A stretch of 64,000 nucleotides of DNA, from assembly GCA_016234595.1 (NCBI GenBank), contig JACRBG010000026.1, forward strand, positions 62,001 to 126,000, given 5' to 3'. Position 1 is the stretch's first letter, and each line of letters opens with the position of its first letter. Under the pieces are notes generated by a model. It was not told the DNA's origin, searched no databases, and saw nothing but the letters and a program-made list of their open reading frames with translations. A program made the translations under genes and the position numbers. The stretch comes from Chloroflexota bacterium (GTDB taxonomy: Bacteria; Chloroflexota; Anaerolineae; Aggregatilineales; J027). Below, piece after piece: positions 8,519 to 16,926 of this stretch.

Positions 8519-9820
8519 TTAACCACGTGCTGCTTCAAGTTCGGTTATCATGTGCTCTAATGCCAGCGCCGCCTCACTCAATGAATATTCCGACAGTCGC
8601 GCCCGACTAAAGGATAGTTGGTCAATCACCTGTCGGCGGATTTCTTGCGATTGTGCTTTTGCCCGCGTCACTTGAAGCTGGTGCAATCGGCTAAGTGTTT
8701 CAGCCGCTTGATGCAATGTAAATTGATCGCCAACCTTATTCGCCAATTGCAAAGCGCGGTGCAAATGTTCATTCCCTGCTGCAATATCCCCATTTTTCAA
8801 AACAACCAATGTGCCTAATGTAATTTCGGCGACGGCCTCATTACGTAGATTACCCAGCCTCTGAAATAACTCAATGCTCAAACGCAGGTGTGCTTCGGCT
8901 TCATTAAAATGACGTTGTTGGGCCTCAATCCGTCCCAAATCATGATACACCACCGCCAAATCCAGTGTATTTTGCAGCGGCAGCATTTCTGCTACCGCCT
9001 GATTTAACAACCGCACCGCCTCATCTAAATAAGGTTGGGCCGATGCTGCATCACTCGATTTCTCAGCCCGCAAATGGTAGATATAAGCGATTTGACGGCG
9101 TAAGTTCGCTCGCAAAAGCCACAAACCTTGCTGGGTAGCAATTTCTATACCCTCTATCAGCAATTTCTCGGCGCGGTCACTCTCCCCTACCTCGACTAGT
9201 GCCGCTGCAAAGTCATTCATCAAGCGGACTTGGCGGTCATCACCACGTAGCACCGTATAGGCTTTTTCAAATTGGGGGACGGCCTCACCAAATTTGCCCT
9301 GCCCTACCAGCACCCGTCCCATTTCACCGCGCACAATCGCAGCCTCAAAGGGTTGATCTTTTAATAAATCTAGGGCCTGCTGAAACTGGGTCAAAGCGAC
9401 TTGTAATTGACTGCGGTTAATCAAAAATCGCCCATAGGCCGATCGTGCTCGTGCCTCATCCAAGGCGTTAGGATGGGTTTGATACCATGTCAACACATTT
9501 TGAAAAAGTTCGGACGCCTCATCTTGGCGACCATCTATAACATCCAATGTCACGGCGATTTCAACACTCAAGCGGGTGTGCAGCGGTTTCTCAGCATCTA
9601 GTTTTTCGCGTGCTCGCTGAAGGTAATCTAACAGTTCAGTGGCAAGGCCATTTTCACGCATCAGCACAGCGTTCTGGATAATCAACTCAGCCACCATGGC
9701 TGGGTCGGTTTTGCTAGTAGGGCGTAACTGGCGACCCAAAACTGCCCGCATATTATTAAGGGTTGCTTGTTGTTCCCGTGTCAACGCCGTGGGATGTGAT
9801 GGATTGATGGTAATTCCCAT
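8519..9820 (-). CDS. Tetratricopeptide-repeat protein, partner of the upstream TIR-NB-ARC protein
   Basis: 433 residues from ATG 9820, which falls two bases after the stop of the TIR-NB-ARC gene; a TTG at 9844 would overlap that gene. The body is an array of TPR helices, with typical A-x-x-x-Y-G-R and A-x-x-x-F-x-x-A-L spacing, e.g. ARSAYGRFLINRSQLQVALTQF and HYNEAEAHLRLSIELF-like units at about 140-175 and 300-340. No signal peptide, membrane segment or enzymatic motif is visible. Known NB-ARC/STAND proteins often carry a TPR array at their own C terminus as ligand sensor; here that part is a separate polypeptide. I infer that it works with the neighbouring TIR protein. Confidence 0.88.
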   Translation of the reverse strand: MGITINPSHPTALTREQQATLNNMRAVLGRQLRPTSKTDPAMVAELIIQNAVLMRENGLATELLDYLQRAREKLDAEKPLHTRLSVEIAVTLDVIDGRQDEASELFQNVLTWYQTHPNALDEARARSAYGRFLINRSQLQVALTQFQQALDLLKDQPFEAAIVRGEMGRVLVGQGKFGEAVPQFEKAYTVLRGDDRQVRLMNDFAAALVEVGESDRAEKLLIEGIEIATQQGLWLLRANLRRQIAYIYHLRAEKSSDAASAQPYLDEAVRLLNQAVAEMLPLQNTLDLAVVYHDLGRIEAQQRHFNEAEAHLRLSIELFQRLGNLRNEAVAEITLGTLVVLKNGDIAAGNEHLHRALQLANKVGDQFTLHQAAETLSRLHQLQVTRAKAQSQEIRRQVIDQLSFSRARLSEYSLSEAALALEHMITELEAARG

Positions 9821-9822
9821 AA

Positions 9823-11910
9823 CTATTTTGCTCCCCCCAGCCAATACTGTATCACCTGTTGGTCAATCGTATCCTGCTCCGCTTCACTCAATGGGTAACG
9901 CTGTCGCAGGTAGACACGCACCGTTGGCGGAATGGTATATAACTTATCTTCGCGGCGCAACAACTGATGCTGAATTAATTGTCGCAGATGCTCACGCGAT
10001 TGGGAATCAATCGCCTGTACCAATCGCCGATCAAAACTATCGGGAAGGCCTTGTAATTGGCGCAAAAAAACTTGGGTCGGCTCGGCCAGCTTTTGGTGCT
10101 GCATTCCCACGTAGCGTTCAAATAGCAGCATTGTATCAGCCGAAAGCGCATCCAAATCTTCCAAGGCCACTTCCAACCCCTCTAAGCGTGTCAAACGCAC
10201 CCCCTCTTTAATGAACCACGGGGTATACGCGGTCTTTTCAATCAGTTGGCGCATGACCAATTCGCTTTTAAATTCACCAGCAACGTCATAATCAATAATA
10301 AGTTGACGCACCAGTTCCTCAGCCTCAACAGGAAGCATTTCCGCCAATGTCAATTCCCGTGATCCACTGATTTCAGCCAGCCCCACCGTTGGCCCCCATG
10401 CGGTTAGCATGACCCGGGTTCCACCAAGTGGCTCAAGGCGACTGACAAATTGGGCCAATTCGGTCAGTTCCGTGGAATTACCCCATTCGTTGGCCTGATC
10501 GAGCACAATAAGCACTCGTCGTTGACGCAGAGTATTTTCCAAATGGGTCAATGCGCTATTTAAGGGCAGGCCTAACAACAAGCGCAGTTGGTTAAAAATA
10601 TCCTCGGCCCGGGTTTGCTCCGACACCTGTATCCAGACAATCCCGTCGGAAAAACGCCAGCCATAGCGGGCCACAAATTCACTTGCTAACCAACTTTTGC
10701 CCATGCCTCCCAAGCCATAAATCATGACCTGTCGTGTATCGTCGGAGCTTAATTTTTCGCTCAATTCCAACAAAGGCTGCCCCTGCCCCACAAAATCAGG
10801 ATTGATAGGAACGTTACGCATCGGTGGCAAGCCGGGGTCAATAATTGGCTGGATGGGCCGTTTTTCGATGGGCGGATAGTCCAACATCACGCCATCATGT
10901 TTAGCCGTGAGCTTAAAGTGATCTTTATCGTCAGGCCCTAAGGTATTCAAGGCGGTTTGATAAGCCACTTGCACCGCTTTTCCCGCTGCAAGGGCAGCAT
11001 AGAAATGCTCCTCAAAAAGCTTGCTCATCACATCTGAAGCAGCCGTCGTCGTAGTTATAACAGCCTGCACTAAGGACTGTTGCATCAATTTCTGGATACC
11101 TGCCACCGACAATTGCCCTTGTACCACCAGCAACTTCACTGATGAATTTTGGAGGATACGGGCTAATTCATCTATCTGTAGGGGCGTTTCGCGCCCTTGG
11201 TCATCCTCTACGAAGCACATATCGTTCTCTGTGCGACAAATGAGGTGCAGAATTTGGATGGAGGGGGTCGCTCCTAACAAGCTGACCAAGCGGCTCAAAG
11301 TTGGCGGTGTTAAACGCGATAGAGCCAATGCCTGCCCCCCCACATTCATTTGGCTGGCTGTCCCAATGCTCCCAGCTAGGCGACGCCATAACTGTTGGGA
11401 TTTGGTCTGACCCGCGATCATCGCCCCAATATGAAGATAGTTGCTTAAAATCGTTGGACTTAATTTTCGAGTGTCGTCTACCTCAACCGCTTCACCCGTA
11501 GGAACAGCATCGTTTTCTAACAAACCCGGTTCACGGCGCAACACCGCAATCAGCTTTTGCAAATTGGCGGCGTACACGGCCTCACTGCTCAAATCTACCC
11601 ACTGAATCGTCTGCAGATTGAGAAATAATTGGGCGGGACGATATAAAACAGGCAGGATCAGTTGATCAGACTCTTGTGCAAAATTGATTTCTTTCCGCAC
11701 ATATTCAGATGCCATTGAGTCTGGTGAAACAACCACCGCTACAGCAATCGCCTCTTTCAATCCTTTTTCAATGGCGGCTTCCCAATTCTCCCCCGGCTGG
11801 ATACTGATTTGATCGAACCAAACAGGCAAATCCGCCTGCTGCAAATCAGTCACTAATTGGGTCACAAATGTAAGATTTTTGCGTGAATAGCTGACAAATA
11901 TATGGGACAC
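9823..11910 (-). CDS. TIR / CHAT-like / NB-ARC STAND NTPase (NLR-like)
   Basis: 695 residues from GTG 11910, which puts the first TIR strand (H-I-F-V-S-Y-S-R-K-N) at the N terminus and has a purine-rich GGAAGAAGG stretch upstream; TTG 11979 is less likely. Domains: TIR at 1-130 with E74 in the S-E-Y-V-R-K-E-I motif, where NADase TIRs keep the catalytic Glu; a middle domain at about 155-330 whose strand order resembles a CHAT caspase-like fold but with C225-R226 where G-H is expected and Q264 where Cys is expected; and NB-ARC at about 370-600 with Walker A GLGGMGKS (399-406) and Walker B V-L-I-V-L-D471. A winged-helix-like tail ends at 695 and the TPR array is a separate downstream gene. Role inferred: NAD-linked defence or signalling. 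Confidence 0.85.
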   Translation of the reverse strand: MSHIFVSYSRKNLTFVTQLVTDLQQADLPVWFDQISIQPGENWEAAIEKGLKEAIAVAVVVSPDSMASEYVRKEINFAQESDQLILPVLYRPAQLFLNLQTIQWVDLSSEAVYAANLQKLIAVLRREPGLLENDAVPTGEAVEVDDTRKLSPTILSNYLHIGAMIAGQTKSQQLWRRLAGSIGTASQMNVGGQALALSRLTPPTLSRLVSLLGATPSIQILHLICRTENDMCFVEDDQGRETPLQIDELARILQNSSVKLLVVQGQLSVAGIQKLMQQSLVQAVITTTTAASDVMSKLFEEHFYAALAAGKAVQVAYQTALNTLGPDDKDHFKLTAKHDGVMLDYPPIEKRPIQPIIDPGLPPMRNVPINPDFVGQGQPLLELSEKLSSDDTRQVMIYGLGGMGKSWLASEFVARYGWRFSDGIVWIQVSEQTRAEDIFNQLRLLLGLPLNSALTHLENTLRQRRVLIVLDQANEWGNSTELTELAQFVSRLEPLGGTRVMLTAWGPTVGLAEISGSRELTLAEMLPVEAEELVRQLIIDYDVAGEFKSELVMRQLIEKTAYTPWFIKEGVRLTRLEGLEVALEDLDALSADTMLLFERYVGMQHQKLAEPTQVFLRQLQGLPDSFDRRLVQAIDSQSREHLRQLIQHQLLRREDKLYTIPPTVRVYLRQRYPLSEAEQDTIDQQVIQYWLGGAK

Positions 11911-12020
11911 GAAGAATTTTAGCCCTTCTTCCGTGAACAAAATGATGACTTTCAATACCTTGTGGCGATTATCAGTCAAACTACACAGGGTGGCAAGTTT
12001 GGGCTATGCTAGTTATTTGT

Positions 12021-12037
12021 GCAATATTTCGCAATAT
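12021..12037 (+). promoter_or_regulatory. Spaced direct repeat upstream of the cytochrome gene
   Basis: GCAATAT occurs at 12021-12027 and again at 12031-12037, ten bases apart, which is one helical turn. It lies 19-35 bases before the cytochrome start, in the 145-base region shared with the divergent TIR gene. Such spacing is typical of response-regulator or dimer half-sites, but no regulator can be named. Confidence 0.25.
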
Positions 12038-12055
12038 AAGGATATTTGGAAATTC

Positions 12056-12490
12056 ATGAGCACCACCAACCCTGCCTGTTTAAGCAGCATCACCGCTGTT
12101 TTAACGGCCCTCGTATTATTCGCCGCCATTTTTTCCGGCATGACCGTCTCCGATGTCACCACCAACCCAGTACCAACCCCCTCTCCTACTATTGATGCCG
12201 TCGCTCGTGGGGAAAGTCTTGCCTACGATATGGGGTGTATTGGTTGTCATTACATTGGTAGCAAAACTGCCGCCGCCTTTAACGGCCTCTATAATTCAGA
12301 GCGACTTTTGACTAACGAAACAACGGTAATCGCCGACGAAGTCTATCTGCGCGAATCCATACTAGACCCACGCGCCAAAATCCCTGATGGTTACGCACGT
12401 GGTATCCATCCTAGTGACTTCCGTGTTCGCCTAAGTGACCAGCAGATAGATTATATTATTGCCTATATCATCTCATTAGCCGACAACTAG
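12056..12490 (+). CDS. Membrane-anchored mono-haem cytochrome c domain protein
   Basis: 144 residues from ATG 12056; the frame stays open to 11933 but the N terminus then loses its anchor pattern. Residues 10-31 are one transmembrane helix. C61-I-G-C64-H65 is a standard c-type haem attachment site. The rest follows the cytochrome c domain at the C terminus of caa3 oxidase subunit II: Y-L-R-E-S-I-L-D-P-R-A-K-I-P-x-G-Y, then L-S-D-Q-Q-I-D-Y-I-I-A-Y-I. In that family M-P follows the G-Y segment and Met is the sixth haem ligand; here the place is H118-P119. It may thus be bis-His or five-coordinate. It faces outward and likely carries electrons. It is divergent from the TIR gene. Confidence 0.8.
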   Translation: MSTTNPACLSSITAVLTALVLFAAIFSGMTVSDVTTNPVPTPSPTIDAVARGESLAYDMGCIGCHYIGSKTAAAFNGLYNSERLLTNETTVIADEVYLRESILDPRAKIPDGYARGIHPSDFRVRLSDQQIDYIIAYIISLADN

Positions 12491-12492
12491 AT

Positions 12493-12537
12493 AGGTTTTA
12501 GAGGGGATGGCCTAAATGTCGCTATCCCCCAAAGCCT
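12493..12537. terminator. Hairpin between convergent cytochrome and SDR genes
   Basis: GGGGAT at 12503-12508 pairs with ATCCCC at 12524-12529, and the outer AGGtTTT and AAAGCCT extend the stem with one mismatch and a small bulge. No strong T-run follows on either strand. It sits between two convergent stops and is the likely shared transcription stop. Confidence 0.45.
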
Positions 12538-12551
12538 AATCACTACAATGG

Positions 12552-13343
12552 CTACATCGTCGCTCGAATCTCACCTCCATCAACTGGAATCAGTGCCCCG
12601 TGAATAAATCCACCCGCTGGCGAGCAAATAAACGCGGCCACGTTACCAAATTCCTCCGGTCGGCCCATCCGTCCTAACGGAATATTGGATTGACGTTTAG
12701 CACGTTCTTCGTCCATTGAAAGGCCACTATTCGATGCCACCACTGACAAAATCTGAGTCACACGTTCGGTCTCTGTCCACCCCGGCAATATCGCATTGAT
12801 ACGTATTCCGCTTGGCCCTAATTCATTCGCCAGCGATTTGACTAACCCTGCCAAGCCTGCCCGCATCACATTCGACAAAATCAAATTATCCCCTGCTTGT
12901 TTAGTCGTCAGTGATGTAACCAGCAAAATCGCTGCCTGTTTGGATTGACGTAAAGCGGGTAGAGCGGCCTGAATCATTTGGATAGGCGCTGCCATCAGTG
13001 ACCGATAAGCGCTTTCCCAATCACTCATCTGGAATTTTTCAAAAGTACCGGGGGGTGGCCCGCCTGCGTTCGTCACCAAAATATCTAACCCACCCAATTG
13101 TTCAATCGCGGTTTCTATCACTCGCTTGGCTCCAGCCTCATGCTGGATGTCGCCATCAATGGCCCAAACGGTGTGTCCAGACTCTCGTTCAATCATCCGG
13201 GCAGTTTCCTTCAAGGTCTCAAGCTGGCGCCCATTAATGGCAACCGATGCCCCCTCAAGGCTGAATCGTCGAGCGGTGGCGGCCCCTAACCCGCTACGAC
13301 TTGCAGCCACAAAAACTTTTGTCCCTGCCAATCCTAAATCCAT
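12552..13343 (-). CDS. Atypical short-chain dehydrogenase/reductase (BKR-like SDR subgroup)
   Basis: 263 residues from ATG 13343, which has GGAG eight bases upstream; ATG 13349 and GTG 13352 are less well placed. It has a Rossmann fold with A-A-S-R-S-G-L-G-A-A where classical SDRs have T-G-x3-G-I-G, and N-A-G-G-P-P-P-G near residue 92. The catalytic Ser strand is present (L-L-V-T-S-L-T), but the usual Y-x3-K reads L-I-L-S-N-V-M-R-A, so the Tyr and Lys are absent. This pattern matches a known SDR subgroup (CDD BKR_like_SDR_like) that lacks a perfect NAD motif and tetrad. Substrate unknown. It stands alone on the minus strand. Confidence 0.85.
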   Translation of the reverse strand: MDLGLAGTKVFVAASRSGLGAATARRFSLEGASVAINGRQLETLKETARMIERESGHTVWAIDGDIQHEAGAKRVIETAIEQLGGLDILVTNAGGPPPGTFEKFQMSDWESAYRSLMAAPIQMIQAALPALRQSKQAAILLVTSLTTKQAGDNLILSNVMRAGLAGLVKSLANELGPSGIRINAILPGWTETERVTQILSVVASNSGLSMDEERAKRQSNIPLGRMGRPEEFGNVAAFICSPAGGFIHGALIPVDGGEIRATM

Positions 13344-13508
13344 AGTCATCACTCCCGTATTTGATGAACAGCAGGTTTATTATAGTCCCCCCGCATGCTG
13401 CTTTTCAAAATCGTAACGGGGTGTTGCCGAGTTGTAACAAGCCCAACCTAGTATCGCAACACCTTTGCGCTAAATTTAGGATAAGATAAGCAGGGGAGAG
13501 TAGCTTGT

Positions 13509-13536
13509 TTTACCTATGGCTAGATTCGGCTACAAT
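13509..13536 (+). promoter_or_regulatory. Candidate sigma-70-type promoter for the two-component pair
   Basis: TTTACC at 13509-13514 and TACAAT at 13531-13536 are separated by 16 bases. Both are close to the housekeeping consensus. The predicted start of transcription is about 45 bases before the response-regulator ATG at 13590. Confidence 0.45.
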
Positions 13537-13589
13537 AACAGGTAATCAAAGTGTCTGTTGGGTGGGGCAGCACAGAAGGAATTCACAAC

Positions 13590-14306
13590 ATGGACACTAA
13601 ACCGAAAATTCTCTTGGTAGATGACGAAGAGGCCATCCGGTCAAATCTTGCTTCGTTTTTTGGGCGGTCGGGTTTTGCGGTAGAGATTGCCACAGATGGG
13701 CAGGAAGCCCTCGACAAAACCAGTCATTTTGAGCCCAATCTGATTGTGATGGATGTTTTGATGCCAAACATAGATGGGCGCGAAGCCCTGCGACGGTTGC
13801 GTCAATCAGGAAATTGGACACCCGTCATCTTGCTCACCCGCGTAGGGGAGTCTACCGAACGAGCGATGGCCCTAGAAGAAGGTGCGGATGATTATCTCAA
13901 TAAGCCGTTTGACCCTCACGAACTGGTCGCACGCATACGTTCAGTGCTGCGCCGTGCTCGCCCCGGTCAACCTCCACTAAGTACAGCCTCGCGTCTTAGT
14001 AGCGGCCCAATCTCGCTTGACCGTATGGCTCGCCGTTTATGGCTCAATGGGGAAGAACTCTCCCTTACGCCTAAAGCAGTCGCCTTGCTGGCCTATTTGA
14101 TGACCCATCCTGATGAACTCATCACCCGTGAACGTCTATTGGATGCTGTGTGGGGTTGGGATTATCCGGCTGGTACTCGTGCCGTAGATACCCGCATCGC
14201 CGAACTGCGCCGCGCTTTTGACGACGACCCCGCTGACCCACAGTTTATCGAAACGGTTCCCGGTCAGGGCTATCGGTTTATTGGTACAGTCGAGGCAGCA
14301 GTGTGA
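13590..14306 (+). CDS. OmpR/PhoB-family DNA-binding response regulator
   Basis: 238 residues from ATG 13590, chosen because AAGGA lies about nine bases upstream and the protein then begins just before the receiver domain; a GTG at 13551 is unlikely. Receiver domain at 4-120: acidic pair D11-D12, phospho-acceptor D55 in L-I-V-M-D-V-L-M-P, and the K-P-F motif near 104. Winged-helix output domain at about 138-236, ending in G-Q-G-Y-R-F. Its stop overlaps the GTG of the next gene by three bases, so it pairs with that histidine kinase. The target genes cannot be read from the sequence. Confidence 0.93.
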   Translation: MDTKPKILLVDDEEAIRSNLASFFGRSGFAVEIATDGQEALDKTSHFEPNLIVMDVLMPNIDGREALRRLRQSGNWTPVILLTRVGESTERAMALEEGADDYLNKPFDPHELVARIRSVLRRARPGQPPLSTASRLSSGPISLDRMARRLWLNGEELSLTPKAVALLAYLMTHPDELITRERLLDAVWGWDYPAGTRAVDTRIAELRRAFDDDPADPQFIETVPGQGYRFIGTVEAAV

Positions 14307-15223
14307 CCCAAATGCCTCGTTCTCGTTGGGGATTTGCATTCGGCTGGGTTGCATTTTCGGCCCTCATCATCGCGCTACTGATTGATGCCCAAACCGATAA
14401 CCCCATCGTCTACGTTCGCATTGATCTTGCTACTCTGGCACTCTGCATGGGGGCAATGCTCTCATGCGTAATGGCCCTAAGTTGGTGGTTCATCAATCAC
14501 CGCGAAAGGCGGGTTCGCATCGAAGCTATGCGTATTCAGGCCCAAGCCTCGGATGAGCGCCGCCGCTTTTTACGCCGTCTTGACCATGAACTCAAAAACC
14601 CACTCACCGCCATTCATGCAGGTTTGGCAAACTTGGCCGACTCCGCCAGTCTGGATTCGCGCCAAGAGGCTCTCAGCAGTGTTAAAGCCCAAACCGTTCG
14701 TATCAGTCATCTAACCGCCGATCTACGCAAGCTAGCCCAGTTGGAAATTGGCGAGCTAGAACGCGGGCCAGTGGATTTAAATGAAATTCTTGAAGAAGCC
14801 TTTATGGTAGCCGAAGAAGACCCTCGTGCGGCTGACCGACGCCTCAATTTAAGCATTCCCAGAGCGCCATGGCCTCTCCCCAAAATTAATGGCGACCGTG
14901 ACCTATTATTTTTAGCGACCTTCAATTTACTCGACAACGCCATCAAATATTCTCGTCCGGGCGATACAATCGAACTGCGAGCCTTTGAAGGTGGCACAAT
15001 GGTCACAATCGAAATCGCCGATACTGGGCCGGGAATCGCCGAAGAGGATTTACCCTATGTTTGGGATGAGCTTTATCGTGGTCACACCACCCGCAGCGTT
15101 GAAGGCAGTGGTCTAGGATTAACCCTTGTTCGAGCCATTGTCGAACGTCATGGGGGTCAAGCCAATATCCGCAGTCGGACAGGTCAAGGCACGGTCATTT
15201 CGTTACGCATACCTATCGGTTAG
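14303..15223 (+). CDS. Membrane sensor histidine kinase, partner of the preceding regulator
   Basis: 306 residues. GTG 14303 overlaps the upstream stop (GTGA), a coupling arrangement; ATG 14312 is possible. Two transmembrane helices at about 10-27 and 43-64 enclose a very short outer loop of about 15 residues, so there is no real extracellular sensor domain. The H-box R-R-L-D-H95-E-L-K-N-P follows directly. Then come the N-box N-L-L-D-N-A-I-K-Y, the G1 box D-T-G-P-G-I and the G2 box G-S-G-L-G-L. These are complete for autophosphorylation. The near absence of an outer domain suggests sensing in or at the membrane, or through a partner. Confidence 0.93.
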   Translation: MTQMPRSRWGFAFGWVAFSALIIALLIDAQTDNPIVYVRIDLATLALCMGAMLSCVMALSWWFINHRERRVRIEAMRIQAQASDERRRFLRRLDHELKNPLTAIHAGLANLADSASLDSRQEALSSVKAQTVRISHLTADLRKLAQLEIGELERGPVDLNEILEEAFMVAEEDPRAADRRLNLSIPRAPWPLPKINGDRDLLFLATFNLLDNAIKYSRPGDTIELRAFEGGTMVTIEIADTGPGIAEEDLPYVWDELYRGHTTRSVEGSGLGLTLVRAIVERHGGQANIRSRTGQGTVISLRIPIG

Positions 15224-15244
15224 ATGACTTTTATCAGACGCCCC

Positions 15245-15273
15245 TTGTCAGGTTGTCTAGGATAGAGCATTAT
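15245..15273 (+). promoter_or_regulatory. Candidate promoter for the propeller lipoprotein
   Basis: TTGTCA at 15245-15250, a 17-base spacer, and CATTAT at 15268-15273. The -35 differs from consensus at one base and the -10 at two. It lies 40 bases before the ATG at 15313, in the gap after the kinase gene. Confidence 0.35.
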
Positions 15274-15312
15274 CTACTCTAAATTGTCTCCAAGAGTGGA
15301 ATATAAACAGCC

Positions 15313-16920
15313 ATGCCCCGACTTATGAAAATTGGTTTTTCGCTGATGTTGGCTGTAGTAATTTTGCTGCTCAATGCCTGTCGCAAAGTCGAAGTTGGCA
15401 TCGAGGATGAACATCGGCCCAATTATGCCGCCACTCAGACCATTACCGCCCTTCAAGCCGAAATCAGCCAACTGCAAAACGAACTCAACAACATCACCGA
15501 AGCCGAACTCATGAGTCTGTTGGGTAAAGTGGCCTATGTACAAGGCGGTGATATTTGGACAAAAATCCTGCCCGATGGTCAGCCCCAACGCCTGACCAAT
15601 GATGGCCGCAGCACCGCCCCTAAATGGTCACCTTCCGGCAATTGGTTGGCTTTCCAAAAAGGTGATCCCGCCCTTGGTCAATTATGGATTATGGCCGCCG
15701 ATGGCAGTGACGAACGCCCCATCGCTGAAACGGATACCGACCCTATTATCAAATTTGCGTGGTCGCCATTAGAAGATATTATGGCCTATGCCACCCTCAG
15801 TGGGAACCTATGGATTATCAATGCCGATGGCTCAAATGCCCTTCAGCTTGTCACTTCCGAAACCGATGAACCCAAAAAATCCAGTAGCCTAGTTCGCAAT
15901 TTTGCATGGAGTCCCGACGGCCAATGGATTGGTTACGAATGGTTTATACAGGGCATCAGCACCCTACCCAATCATCAATCCCTCCGCAAAGTGGCCGTCG
16001 CAACTGGTGAACAACTCGAACTCTATGAATTGCCCCAAGAAGGTATTTTGCAGCTCGTAGGGTGGAGTCCCCAAGGCACTCGACTCCTATTTTGGAAATA
16101 TGATTTATCATCGAACACCACTGTGTTTGATGGGGTGTCCCTGTACGCCATCTACACCGACTCCGAATCAGTCGAGGGTCAAACTCCCGATATTATCGGG
16201 TCAGCTCCCATGTTGCCCTATGATGATTTTGTAGCACCAGCCCCACCCAATTCCATTTGGGGCAGTCGTGACGAGGTAGCCATTGTAGTAGGTATGGGAA
16301 CCTCAACCATATTGTCCAAACGGATTGAGGTCAATAATCTACGGCTCTCCCCGCCCAACTTTGCCGCTATCTTGCCCGCATGGTCGCCCGACGGCACACG
16401 CTTGGCCTATTGCGCCCTACGTTCCAAAAGCGCCACGAACACGGCGACGGGTGGCCCACAGGACTTCACCCGCAATACATTTCTAATTGAACGTCGTATT
16501 TGGGTAGCCGATGCGCTTGGCAACAGTATGCCCCAACAACTAACCAATGATCCGCAGTTCCGAGATGAACGCCCCTTGTGGTCATTCGATGGTAATTTTA
16601 TTTTGTTTGCCAGAATTAATGACGAAGGCCAAGCTTCATTATGGTTGGTACGCGCTAGTGGAGGTGTTCCGCGTCAGGTAGTCAATGAATTGACCCCTAG
16701 CCCCGACCTGAGCGATTACAATGGCGGTTATGTGCGTGAATGGGGAACCCTTTTTGATTGGTGGCGCGGCAGCACCCTTTCATTGGGCATTGTTGAGCAA
16801 CCGGAACCAGAACTGACCCCATTCATCGAAGACCAACCGCCTGCCCTTCCACCTGCCCCAACCCTAGTGCCCGACACTGATCGTTTCTTCACGCCGGATC
16901 AACAGCACATCTTTGGCTAG
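15313..16920 (+). CDS. TolB-like beta-propeller lipoprotein
   Basis: 535 residues. The N terminus has a lipoprotein signal with the lipobox L-L-N-A-C (Cys22), so the protein should be anchored to the outer face of the membrane. Residues 45-65 form a short coiled coil rich in Q, E and L. After it come repeated PD40/WD40-like blades: W-S-P-S-G-N-W-L-A-F, W-S-P-D-G-Q-W-I-G-Y, W-S-P-Q-G-T-R-L-L-F, W-S-P-D-G-T-R-L-A-Y and W-S-F-D-G-N-F-I-L-F, with L-T-N-D endings typical of TolB propellers. The C-terminal 40 residues are proline-rich. Such proteins usually bind partners rather than catalyse reactions; the ligand is unknown. It follows the kinase gene by about 90 bases. Confidence 0.85.
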   Translation: MPRLMKIGFSLMLAVVILLLNACRKVEVGIEDEHRPNYAATQTITALQAEISQLQNELNNITEAELMSLLGKVAYVQGGDIWTKILPDGQPQRLTNDGRSTAPKWSPSGNWLAFQKGDPALGQLWIMAADGSDERPIAETDTDPIIKFAWSPLEDIMAYATLSGNLWIINADGSNALQLVTSETDEPKKSSSLVRNFAWSPDGQWIGYEWFIQGISTLPNHQSLRKVAVATGEQLELYELPQEGILQLVGWSPQGTRLLFWKYDLSSNTTVFDGVSLYAIYTDSESVEGQTPDIIGSAPMLPYDDFVAPAPPNSIWGSRDEVAIVVGMGTSTILSKRIEVNNLRLSPPNFAAILPAWSPDGTRLAYCALRSKSATNTATGGPQDFTRNTFLIERRIWVADALGNSMPQQLTNDPQFRDERPLWSFDGNFILFARINDEGQASLWLVRASGGVPRQVVNELTPSPDLSDYNGGYVREWGTLFDWWRGSTLSLGIVEQPEPELTPFIEDQPPALPPAPTLVPDTDRFFTPDQQHIFG

Positions 16921-16926
16921 CCAACT

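Noticed and set aside
9639-10211. Open frame of 190 codons on the plus strand across the TPR and TIR-NB-ARC genes
   Set aside because: It lies opposite two well-supported genes, has no family motif or ribosome-binding site, and reads as a shadow of their codon bias.
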